A stretch of 45,190 nt of DNA from the NCBI GenBank assembly GCA_937868485.1, contig CALMML010000160.1, positions 1 through 45,190 on the forward strand, read 5' to 3'. Positions 35,762-44,010 of the stretch are shown one piece after another. Source of the stretch: an uncultured Myxococcales bacterium (GTDB lineage Bacteria; Myxococcota_A; Polyangia; Palsa-1104; JAEUJZ01). The translations under genes and the position numbers were made by a program. The notes below the pieces were generated by a model. That model searched no databases. It was not told where the DNA came from and worked only from the letters and a program-made list of their open reading frames with translations. The number at the start of each line of letters is the position of its first letter. Position 1 is the stretch's first letter.

Positions 35762-37768
35762 GTGACAGCGAAAGCTTGCGCCTGGCACCTACGTTTGGGA
35801 AGGACAGCTCTCCTTGGTTTGGGAGCCACACTTCTCCTGTCTTCGATCGGCTGCTCCGAGCGACAACCGCTCGCGCCGGGCTGCCGTCCATGGTCTGGCT
35901 CTGATACCGACACGGAGCCACCGTCGCACTGCTTGTTTTTCCCTGGCAGCATCGCCATGGATCCACTCGGAGACGTGCTGTACGCGACCAATACAAACGC
36001 CGACCTGAGCTTCGGTGGTTCGACGGTGGTCGCGGTGGACATCCTTCGACATGCTCGCGCTGTCGAGTGCTTCCGTCGCTTCGGTAGCGATGCCGGTGTC
36101 GTCGGAGACAGCTTCTGTGGTCAGGTCTCGTGTGCAGACTCTGGCGCGGCACTGGGCGTCAGTGCAACGCTTGAAGAAACCGAGGGCAAAGAAGCGGGCC
36201 AGCGCGTCGCCGACTACGATCGCTGCTATTGCCAGCGCGACATCGACGATCCGTCCGTCGTAAGCTGCGAGTCGCAGCGCTTTGTGATGGCCGATCAGAC
36301 GGTCAAGATCGGCTTCTTCCCCGGAGAGCTACAGCTTCTCGCCGAAGATCCGCCCAACTGGCTGGCCCTTCCTGAGCGCGCCGCTCTTCGTCGAGGACTG
36401 CTCATCGCGGTACGAGGAGATCCCTCGATCACCTTGGTGGAATCCGCGCGGCCTCTCCGTCGGGGCAGGTCCGGCGGCGAATCGCCAGAGCTTCGCCTAA
36501 GCTGCGATACAACCAATCGACTCAGCGACGCAGATGTTGCTGCACCGCTGGCCGCGCATCCAGCCGGAACCCGCTATGCGCTGTCGCAGTGCAGCGGTTC
36601 CAATCGAGTCAACCGAACGCCCGACGACGTATGGGTCAATCCCGACGATGAATCGCAAGGCACGCGGCCTCGGTTCGAGCTGCCCGCCGAGCCCATGAGC
36701 ATCTACGTCGATCGAGGCTGCATCGAGCCAGGCTTCCGGCACGATCGCGGAACCTTTTTGTCGGATCGCAACCAAAACCCGACGGGCAAGCCTCCTTGTT
36801 ACAAGGTGGAAGGCGCAGCGGTTCGGACGGGAACGTACTACCAATACCTGGTTTCGAGTCACTTACCGACGGGACAAGCCTCTGCGTTCGATCTGGGCAA
36901 GAGCCCGACCGATCTGCAAGCGCCGGTTCTTTCCGACGTGAGCGGATCGCTTGTCTCGACCACCGACGGACGAACTGGAGCGTTTGCGGTGGCGCCACGC
37001 AAGCTGGGCGACCTCACGCAGTCGTGGTTCGTGACCTCGAAGCTGACCAGCACTCTGTCGACGTTCCGACTCGGCGTGGGCGCAAAGATTGTGCCTGGAC
37101 TGCTCTTTGGCGTGTCCAGCCAGTTCACCAACGCGACGCAGGATGTGCGCTCGATCGTCTTTGAGCCAAGTGGCGATCGCGCCTATCTGGCCCTGTTCCA
37201 GCCCCCCGCGCTGGCGGTGATGGACACGAGACTACGCGGCGGTGGCAGCAACATTCCGGTCAATCAGGTCACGTCGGTGGTGAACTTGTGCGCAGGTCCA
37301 TCTCGCCAAGTCATCGCCAAGGTACCGCGTTACAGCATGGGTCAAGTCGTCATGACGACGAGAATCTTTGTAACGTGCTATCTGTCCGGCCAAGTCGCTG
37401 AAGTCGATCCCGATACCGGAGAGCTGGTGGGAACGCTACAAGCCGGTCGCGGACCGCTCAGCATTGCGCTGAACTTCGGGACGGACGAAACAGCGACGGC
37501 GCTTGGCTATCCGGGCGCAGTGGACCCTTGTGCTGATCCGCTTCGCTCGAACAGCGACGCGGCCAAGCTGGGCGTAACCTGTCCAGGCACGGGCAACGAC
37601 ATTCGGCCTCGACCGCTGGGTCCAGGCCAGTCGCAGCTTCCGCCTCGGGCTTACGTCAGCAACTACCTCGATAACACCATCTCGGTACTGGATCTGGACC
37701 CACGCAGCCCGAGCTATCGGCGCATGGTGGCCCGGATCGGATTACCGTCTCCCAAGCAGGTGCAATAG
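35762..37768 (+). CDS. Large lipoprotein, beta-propeller-like, function unknown
   Basis: The 668-residue protein has a lipoprotein signal with lipobox SSIGC (C31). The mature part is rich in beta strands with paired Cys. Phrases such as PSGDRAYLALFQPPALAVMDTRLRGG and YVSNYLDNTISVLDLDP recall YVTN/NHL-type propeller blades. It is presumably on the cell surface or in the periplasm. The start is GTG 35762 with no obvious Shine-Dalgarno. The next gene begins two bases after its stop. No named family is recognised. Confidence 0.75.
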   Translation: MTAKACAWHLRLGRTALLGLGATLLLSSIGCSERQPLAPGCRPWSGSDTDTEPPSHCLFFPGSIAMDPLGDVLYATNTNADLSFGGSTVVAVDILRHARAVECFRRFGSDAGVVGDSFCGQVSCADSGAALGVSATLEETEGKEAGQRVADYDRCYCQRDIDDPSVVSCESQRFVMADQTVKIGFFPGELQLLAEDPPNWLALPERAALRRGLLIAVRGDPSITLVESARPLRRGRSGGESPELRLSCDTTNRLSDADVAAPLAAHPAGTRYALSQCSGSNRVNRTPDDVWVNPDDESQGTRPRFELPAEPMSIYVDRGCIEPGFRHDRGTFLSDRNQNPTGKPPCYKVEGAAVRTGTYYQYLVSSHLPTGQASAFDLGKSPTDLQAPVLSDVSGSLVSTTDGRTGAFAVAPRKLGDLTQSWFVTSKLTSTLSTFRLGVGAKIVPGLLFGVSSQFTNATQDVRSIVFEPSGDRAYLALFQPPALAVMDTRLRGGGSNIPVNQVTSVVNLCAGPSRQVIAKVPRYSMGQVVMTTRIFVTCYLSGQVAEVDPDTGELVGTLQAGRGPLSIALNFGTDETATALGYPGAVDPCADPLRSNSDAAKLGVTCPGTGNDIRPRPLGPGQSQLPPRAYVSNYLDNTISVLDLDPRSPSYRRMVARIGLPSPKQVQ

Positions 37769-37770
37769 CT

Positions 37771-40700
37771 GTGCGTCCTCTGTCTTGCTCTTTGGTATCG
37801 ACGCGGCTCGCCTGGGGTGTCGTCCTCGGGCTGCTTGCCTCGGCGAGTTGCAACACCCAGACCATCACAACCCCGACGAGATCGCTCGATCGTCCCAGTG
37901 ATCTTGACCTGTTTTGCGTCGAGTTCGAGACGAAAGAAGGCGGCTGCATTCCTTCGGGCGATCCGACGAGCGATCCGCAGGCCTATCTCGATGCGTACTG
38001 CGGAGCGACGGAGTGGCGAAACTACACGCCCGTGGCGACGGTTCTCCCGCGTTCAGCATGCGAAGAAGGCAAGCGGCGTGTTCGTCGTGATGACTATTAT
38101 CAAAAGGTTCGTCAGGCAGCGACGCTGCTCGGACGCGATCCGAACACACCCTGCTGCGCTGCCGATGATACCGCCTGCACAGCCGTCGCTCCGACGTGCA
38201 TGTATCGCACCGAGCTAGCGCTCGTTTCGAATACGGTTCGCGGGGAAATTTCCGTCGCGGACACCTCTCTGCAAGCGCCTGGACTATCGACCTACGGACG
38301 ACTGGCCAGCCTCCATGGCGGAAAGCCTGGCTTTGGCTTCTTGCCAGCGGGAAGCCTGCCTCTCCACGTTCGCGCGACGGTTCCAGTTCCGCCGGGAGAA
38401 GCGCCGACGACGCTCGACGGTCAGTTTGCGTGGGCCGTCACCAGCAATGCCGGATCGTGCGATCTATCGGTCGTACGACTTCAGCCCGTCGCCAACTTGG
38501 TTGCGCGTGCGCCCGCGTGCGATGACAGCGGTCAGACTTGTTCGACACGCGACTGCGACGGTGAGTCATGCCCCAAGAGCGTTCAGCCATGGATTCCGTC
38601 GGGCGCCGATAAGAAATACGTCGCTGCTCGTCCCGGCTGGATCGAGATTGCGCCATGGTCGCGTGCCAATCAGCGTCGCGTCGTCGTTGCATTCCCAACG
38701 TGTGGAGTGGTTGCCGTCGTCGATGCCACCGATGGAGCCAGCGCCGGTCGCATCTGGGAAGCCATCGCGTTTGATCAAAAAGATGCCCGCAACGCGCCCA
38801 AGGTCCTGACGGCAAGTGAAATCGAACAGCTCAAGTGTCCGTCGGACTGTGGTGGAGACACTTCTCCGCTTCCTCCCGACGCGATGGACATTCCGCCAAG
38901 CGGAGCGATGAAGTCGGCCAGCTATCCAGCGTCGGTGGCCATCGATACCTACGGGTCTCGCCTGCTGATCAGCGATGCGGTTGGGTCCACCGTCACCGTC
39001 GTCGACTTTGACAACACAAAAGCAGACGGTGCGCACCTGCTGACTTCGGTTCGACGGGTTGCACTCGACTTCGAGGTTCGCAACGACGGACGCAGCGCCC
39101 AGCTTGGGCTGGATGCCATCCGTGTCACACCACGAACACCCGCCGGACAGTTTGCTTATGTCGTCGCCAAAGACAGCAGCGTGCGGGTCATCGACCTCGA
39201 TCGCGAAGTGGAATGTGAGACCAATCCCGACGCGCGCTACCTGCTCAGCCAAGCCGGTGCGTCGCTGCGCGTGCTGCCAGATGACCTGATTGAGTCGAAC
39301 CTGCGTCGCCTGTCGTGTCTGCCCGTCGATAAGACCAAGACGCCACGATCACCGCTGGCGACGGGACCGGGAATCTGGCTGCCCAACGCCAGCTTGCCGC
39401 GCGATGTCGGTCTCACCCACGTCGACACCATTCCTTGCACATCGTCCAATCCCAATGACTGTGCATTTTCGGCCAATCCCGACGAGTCTTCCTACGTTCC
39501 AGCCAGTGCTGCGCTGTGGGTTGGCGACTTCGCGTGGATCTTGGGTGGTGGAGGCTCAGTACTCGGTGTTCAGATCGCGGATCTGTGTCCGAGCCCGTCG
39601 TATCGCGCCTGCTTCCCCGAGTTTGCAGCGCTGCGTCGCTTGTCGCTCCTGCATACGCGCTCGCAAGCCCTGTCGAATCCCGAGCAGCTCGGCCTGCCCT
39701 CGCACCCGCAAGCGCTGACGGTGGGTCCACAGGATCGATTGGGTAACTCGCGACGCGTACTGTCTCGCTTCGATGAGCGATCGGATACCGGACCGAACGG
39801 CCCGCGTCCCGACAGCGACACATCAGGACTGCCGATCATCACGACGAGACTGGGTGGATCTCTCGTCAGCTATTACACAACGATCTCTGAAGCTGCGAGC
39901 AATCAGACACGACGCCGGCTGCTTCTACCGATGATGACGCCGTATTACTACCTGCCCGTTGATCCCGTCTGCGACGTAGCGATTGCAGAGCAAGCGCTGA
40001 CGCTGACGAGCCCGGATCAGAACATTCCGGCAGAGCCGACGCGCCGACCCGTGACAACGATGCACTTTACCGATCCGGCGGCGACTTCTTCGGAGTCATG
40101 GACGCTCGGATGGGAAGCGGTGCTCAACGGACTGGGACGCTCGTCGGGACTCCTACAGTCGGACGGAACGCTCATCGATCTGAATGGTCTTTACTGCAAC
40201 CGTGGCGTCGAGCCCGGTGACAAGCTGTGGCTCACTGGCTGCTACAGCAACTCCGACTGCCCGAGCGGAACCCTCTGTAAACGCGAACAGACGCAGGTCA
40301 GCTCTCCCGGCCTGTGCATGACGCGGGACCAAGAGACCCAGTGTCGCGCGCTGTCCGAGCGACTGCTCACCGATAGCAGCAACGACACCGCGTGGGCGGC
40401 AAGCTGGCTCCGTCGCTACCTAGTCACCAAAGCAGAGCAGCAGATCACCGCAACACCGCCGCTGGCTGATGTAACCGACCGCTTGACCATCGAAGAGCTC
40501 CCCGAGCCGGAGTTCCTGATTGAGCGTCAGAGCTGCACGATGGCTGACCTAGGCAAGGCATGCAGCGATCCGCTGTTCACCCAGCCGGTCAAGCCGAGAA
40601 CGGGCGCCCCCGGTGTGTCCTGCCGAGTCACAGGCCGCGACAGCATCGGAAAACCCAGCACAAGCTGCATCCGTCAGTGTGAGTTCAACACCGACTGCGG

Positions 40701-41979
40701 CAGCGGCTTTGTCTGCGCTCACTCGCACTTTGAAGCCGACGAGCGATCGGTGCTGGGACAGCTCCCGGCAGCCCGCTGCGTACGCGCACCGCTCATCACC
40801 AAAGGCACTCCGTGGAACGACGGCTCCGGCTGGCGCGCCATGACCCAAGACGAAGCCACATCGGTCAAGATCGCCTGCTTCCCGGACCAGCTCCGCTATG
40901 AAGTGCGAGGCGGTGACTCGATGGTGGTGAAGACCGATCGAACGCCGTTTGCGACGCTGGTTCGCCGAGGCTCCGACGGTGTTTGCCAGCGGCCACAGCC
41001 TGCCGATAGCACGTTCTTGGCGTCCCGGACGTTGCAGCCACGCATTCGCATCGGTCCGCACAACAGCGTTGCCGACGGAGACATCCAGCGCTGCCCGTCC
41101 GTTCAGCAAGGTCTCATCAGCCATCGCATCCCGGCTTCACCCGAAGCGGCGCAAGCGTCGAGCTGCCAGAGCCTGTTCCGCAACGGAGGCACCGTGGTGC
41201 TGCCCTACGGTCAGAGCGAGTACCCCATTCACGTCGTCCACGGCCAAGACTTCTATCCGCAGCCGCCCGATCTGAAGACGGAAAAGCAAGGTCCACGACT
41301 TGGTCAGCCGCGTGGTGGCTGGCAGTGGGATCCCATCTGCGTCAGCAATCCCATGGATCCACGATGCGGCTCCGACGTAAAACGCACCGCTGGAGATCCC
41401 TGGCTAAACCGTGAGTTCGAGCTGTTTTCGATGCTGCCGCTCACGAGCACCACCAACCAGTGCATCCTGACGGGCCAGACCGAAGAAGAATATCCGCTCA
41501 ACGGCTCAGAACAGCTGAGCTGCTCGGGCTTCTGTCGATTCCCCGGCGATCACACCGAGATTCAGGGCGTCCGGCGCATTCACTACGAGCACGCGCTCGG
41601 AAACATGGTGCTGCGTGTTCCGCGACGGCTGGTCAACACCGACCTGCCGTATGACGACCGCGTCAAGATCACCGATAACACCGGCAAGGTCATCGACAAC
41701 CCTGGCTACAACCCGATCGTGTGGGCGGTTCCGCCCGAAGGCTATGCGGTCGTGTTCTCTGTCGTCGGTGGCAACCAGCCGTTTACCCAGTATGCGCAGA
41801 CCTCACAGCGCGATGCGTCAAGCGGGCTGCTGGCGCAAGGGCTGCGGGCTGCGGTCAGCGGACTCGACGGAATCGTGTATCTCATCGATGAAGGTCGAAG
41901 CGGATCAGCGACGGGTCTGCGCGGTCAGGTGATGCGGCTTGTGGGCAGCATCCTCGATCCGTACTTCCTGTTGCGATAG
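37771..41979 (+). CDS. Giant Cys-rich lipoprotein (1402 aa), function unknown
   Basis: A hydrophobic N-terminus with a lipobox-like ASASC (C27) indicates export and lipid anchoring. The long mature part has many Cys. Two typical myxobacterial repeats are seen: CYSNSDCPSGTLCKREQTQ and CEFNTDCGSGFVCAHSHFE (C-x4-DC-x2-G-x2-C). N-terminal sections contain propeller-like strands, e.g. GSRLLISDAVGSTVTVVDFD. The C-terminus ends with a predicted beta-domain. The start is GTG 37771, two bases after the upstream lipoprotein stop, so the two are cotranscribed and likely partners. Confidence 0.72.
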   Translation: MRPLSCSLVSTRLAWGVVLGLLASASCNTQTITTPTRSLDRPSDLDLFCVEFETKEGGCIPSGDPTSDPQAYLDAYCGATEWRNYTPVATVLPRSACEEGKRRVRRDDYYQKVRQAATLLGRDPNTPCCAADDTACTAVAPTCMYRTELALVSNTVRGEISVADTSLQAPGLSTYGRLASLHGGKPGFGFLPAGSLPLHVRATVPVPPGEAPTTLDGQFAWAVTSNAGSCDLSVVRLQPVANLVARAPACDDSGQTCSTRDCDGESCPKSVQPWIPSGADKKYVAARPGWIEIAPWSRANQRRVVVAFPTCGVVAVVDATDGASAGRIWEAIAFDQKDARNAPKVLTASEIEQLKCPSDCGGDTSPLPPDAMDIPPSGAMKSASYPASVAIDTYGSRLLISDAVGSTVTVVDFDNTKADGAHLLTSVRRVALDFEVRNDGRSAQLGLDAIRVTPRTPAGQFAYVVAKDSSVRVIDLDREVECETNPDARYLLSQAGASLRVLPDDLIESNLRRLSCLPVDKTKTPRSPLATGPGIWLPNASLPRDVGLTHVDTIPCTSSNPNDCAFSANPDESSYVPASAALWVGDFAWILGGGGSVLGVQIADLCPSPSYRACFPEFAALRRLSLLHTRSQALSNPEQLGLPSHPQALTVGPQDRLGNSRRVLSRFDERSDTGPNGPRPDSDTSGLPIITTRLGGSLVSYYTTISEAASNQTRRRLLLPMMTPYYYLPVDPVCDVAIAEQALTLTSPDQNIPAEPTRRPVTTMHFTDPAATSSESWTLGWEAVLNGLGRSSGLLQSDGTLIDLNGLYCNRGVEPGDKLWLTGCYSNSDCPSGTLCKREQTQVSSPGLCMTRDQETQCRALSERLLTDSSNDTAWAASWLRRYLVTKAEQQITATPPLADVTDRLTIEELPEPEFLIERQSCTMADLGKACSDPLFTQPVKPRTGAPGVSCRVTGRDSIGKPSTSCIRQCEFNTDCGSGFVCAHSHFEADERSVLGQLPAARCVRAPLITKGTPWNDGSGWRAMTQDEATSVKIACFPDQLRYEVRGGDSMVVKTDRTPFATLVRRGSDGVCQRPQPADSTFLASRTLQPRIRIGPHNSVADGDIQRCPSVQQGLISHRIPASPEAAQASSCQSLFRNGGTVVLPYGQSEYPIHVVHGQDFYPQPPDLKTEKQGPRLGQPRGGWQWDPICVSNPMDPRCGSDVKRTAGDPWLNREFELFSMLPLTSTTNQCILTGQTEEEYPLNGSEQLSCSGFCRFPGDHTEIQGVRRIHYEHALGNMVLRVPRRLVNTDLPYDDRVKITDNTGKVIDNPGYNPIVWAVPPEGYAVVFSVVGGNQPFTQYAQTSQRDASSGLLAQGLRAAVSGLDGIVYLIDEGRSGSATGLRGQVMRLVGSILDPYFLLR

Positions 41980-41994
41980 GCGACGAGGCAAGCT

Positions 41995-42606
41995 TTGGCA
42001 AGCGCACTGTCCACGGGCGATCCGATCCAGCGGCTGATTCGGGAGCTATCGAAGCTGCCTGGAATCGGCCAAAAGACTGCGACGCGGCTGGCATTCTTCG
42101 TGCTGCGGGCACCGACAGAGCAAGCCCAGAGCCTGGCGCGCGCGCTCGTCGAGGTCAAAGACAAAATCCGCCTGTGCTCGGTGTGTATGAACCTGACCGA
42201 GCACGATCCCTGCGAGATGTGCAGCGATCCAGCCCGCGATGATCGGCTGCTGTGTGTGGTTGCGCATCCTCCCGATCTGCTGTCGATCGAACGAACCAGT
42301 AGCTTCCGAGGCCGCTATCACGTCCTGCACGGCGTCCTGGCTCCGCTGCAAGGCATTGGTCCCGATGACCTGCGCGTCCGCGAGCTGATCGCGCGCATCA
42401 CTCCGCCCTCCCTGGTGGAAGAAGTCATCCTGGCTACCAGCCCGAACGTCGAAGGCGAAGCCACAGCGCTCTACCTGTCCAAGGTGCTCAAGGCCCATGG
42501 CATCCGGGTGTCACGCATCGCCTCCGGCCTCCCCATCGGCGGAGATCTTGAGTACGCGGACGGCATTACCATCGCCCGCGCGCTCGAGGTACGCCGGGAC
42601 ATGTAG
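41995..42606 (+). CDS. recR: Recombination protein RecR
   Basis: The 203-residue protein acts with RecF and RecO in loading RecA at gaps. It has the helix-hairpin-helix KLPGIGQKTATRLAFF, the zinc finger CSVCMNLTEHDPCEMC (C-x2-C-x8-C-x2-C), and the TOPRIM domain (VVAHPPDLLSIERTSSFRGRYHVLHGVLAPLQGIGP). Length is normal. The start is TTG 41995, preceded by ACGAGG at good spacing; no ATG or GTG is nearby in frame. It is 15 bp after the giant lipoprotein. Confidence 0.97.
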   Translation: MASALSTGDPIQRLIRELSKLPGIGQKTATRLAFFVLRAPTEQAQSLARALVEVKDKIRLCSVCMNLTEHDPCEMCSDPARDDRLLCVVAHPPDLLSIERTSSFRGRYHVLHGVLAPLQGIGPDDLRVRELIARITPPSLVEEVILATSPNVEGEATALYLSKVLKAHGIRVSRIASGLPIGGDLEYADGITIARALEVRRDM

Positions 42607-42623
42607 CCTTAGGTTGGTAATGC

Positions 42624-42652
42624 TTGCAACCATCTTTAAAGCCTGATAAAAG
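42624..42652 (+). promoter_or_regulatory. Possible sigma-70 promoter of mglB
   Basis: TTGCAA (42624-42629), 17 bp, and TAAAAG (42647-42652) lie in the 128-bp gap between recR and mglB, in an AT-rich patch. This would make mglB start separately from recR. Confidence 0.4.
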
Positions 42653-42734
42653 GTAACTCACTATCTTTGGGCTCTGCTCGTCTGCTCTCGGTGAAACAGA
42701 CGCTAGGGGTCCCACGCGAGGAGAACCGGTCGCC

Positions 42735-43226
42735 ATGGAAATGTTGTTCGAGGAGGAGCAGCGGAAGATTCAGGCAATCTCCGACCGCCTCCAGCGCGAC
42801 TCGAACTCGATAGCGGTGCTGGTGATTAACAAAGATGGCCAGGAAATCGCCCGTTCCGGTCAAACAAAAGATCTCGACATTACGTCGCTTTCTTCGCTGT
42901 TTGCTGGAAACGTAGCGGCCACCTCGGCCATTGCCAAGCTCATCAAAGAAGAAGAGTTTGGCGGTCAATTCCACGAAGGCACCAAATTTAACGTCAACAT
43001 CTCCGTAGTCGCAAAGCGGGCAATCCTGGCAGTGCTGTTCGACTCCAACTCGTCGATCGGCCTCGTCCGGCTCCGCGTTCGCCGCGCTTCCGAGGAGATG
43101 ACCAAAGTCTTCGATGACTTGGTCCACAAAATCCAGCAGCAGCAGAAGGGCGGCGGTGGTAGTCAGGCCCCGAACATCGCGGGCGAGATTACCGACGACG
43201 ACATTGACAAGCTGTTCGGAGAGTAG
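42735..43226 (+). CDS. mglB: MglB, Roadblock/LC7 GTPase-activating protein
   Basis: The 163-residue Roadblock/LC7 protein acts as GAP and polarity partner of MglA. The fold is visible in IQAISDRLQRDSNSIAVLVINKDGQEIARSG (helix-strand-strand), AATSAIAKLIKEEEFGGQFHEGTKFNVNISVVAKRAILAVLFD and SSIGLVRLRVRRAS. The C-terminus is a Gln/Gly linker and an acidic tail (GEITDDDIDKLFGE). It lies upstream of mglA, as in Myxococcus. A purine-rich GAGGAG lies about eleven bases before the ATG. Confidence 0.95.
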   Translation: MEMLFEEEQRKIQAISDRLQRDSNSIAVLVINKDGQEIARSGQTKDLDITSLSSLFAGNVAATSAIAKLIKEEEFGGQFHEGTKFNVNISVVAKRAILAVLFDSNSSIGLVRLRVRRASEEMTKVFDDLVHKIQQQQKGGGGSQAPNIAGEITDDDIDKLFGE

Positions 43227-43414
43227 CGAGTGCTCCGCAGTGGGTTCCCACCGCTGAACTCCAAGTCGCATATGCGTACTTGTGAGATGGCTGCATCTGG
43301 ATTCTTCCCATTAAGCGGGAATACCCTGGCATATCCAGATTACGACGCAGCAAAGTTCAGCGGTATTTGCACAGGCAGCCAGGATTCGCAAATAAGCGGG
43401 ATTCAGGATATACG
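43227..43414 (+). promoter_or_regulatory. Inverted-repeat-rich mglB-mglA spacer
   Basis: The 188-bp spacer holds several structures. GTGGG-TT-CCCAC lies near 43238-43249. The palindrome CGCATATGCG is at 43267-43276, extended by AAGT/ACTT. ATCTGGAT...ATCCAGAT (43295-43302 and 43333-43340) encloses TTCCC-N7-GGGAA (43305-43321). TAAGCGGGA is repeated at 43312-43320 and 43393-43401. The first hairpin could end the mglB transcript, and the others could hold operator or mRNA elements for mglA. Confidence 0.5.
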
Positions 43415-44008
43415 ATGAGCTTTATTAATTACAGCTCACGCGAGATCAACTGCAAGCTGGTCTATTACGGACCGGGACTTTGCGGCAAAACCACAAATCT
43501 CCAACATATCTATGATAAAACCAATCCCGATGCCAAAGGAAAGATGATCTCCCTGGCGACGGAGACTGAGCGAACGCTGTTCTTCGACTTTCTACCGCTG
43601 TCGCTCGGTGAGATTCGTGGATTCAAGACCCGCTTCCATTTGTATACCGTGCCTGGCCAAGTGTTCTACGAAGCCAGCCGCAAGCTCATCTTGAAGAGCG
43701 TCGACGGTGTTGTGTTCGTGGCTGACTCGCAAGAGGCCCGCTTCGAAGCCAACATCGAGTCGCTTGAGGATCTGCGCGGTAACCTGGTCGATGCGGGCTA
43801 TAATCTCGATAAGCTGCCGTTTGTGATTCAGTACAATAAGCGCGATATGCCCAATGCGATGCCCGTTGATGAGCTACGCCGCGCGCTGAACGAACGGAAT
43901 GTGCCCGATTTCGAAGCGGTAGCGGTCAAGGGTGAAGGTGTGTTCGAGACGCTCAAGGCTGTCGCCAAGCTGGTGCTCGGCGAGCTCAAGGGTCAGAAAA
44001 AAGGGTAG
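43415..44008 (+). CDS. mglA: MglA, small Ras-like GTPase for cell polarity
   Basis: The 197-residue GTPase sets the leading pole in gliding/twitching motility. It begins [20 protein letters not shown] as in Myxococcus. The P-loop is GPGLCGKT (19-26), with YTVPGQ (T78 and Q82, the MglA-type switch II), and NKRD (141-144) binds guanine. It lacks a C-terminal lipidation motif and ends KGQKKG. ATG 43415 is chosen over an upstream in-frame start because it matches homologues and has AGGA six bases before it. It is separated from mglB by a 188-bp spacer. The next gene starts two bases after the stop. Confidence 0.97.
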   Translation: MSFINYSSREINCKLVYYGPGLCGKTTNLQHIYDKTNPDAKGKMISLATETERTLFFDFLPLSLGEIRGFKTRFHLYTVPGQVFYEASRKLILKSVDGVVFVADSQEARFEANIESLEDLRGNLVDAGYNLDKLPFVIQYNKRDMPNAMPVDELRRALNERNVPDFEAVAVKGEGVFETLKAVAKLVLGELKGQKKG

Positions 44009-44010
44009 CC

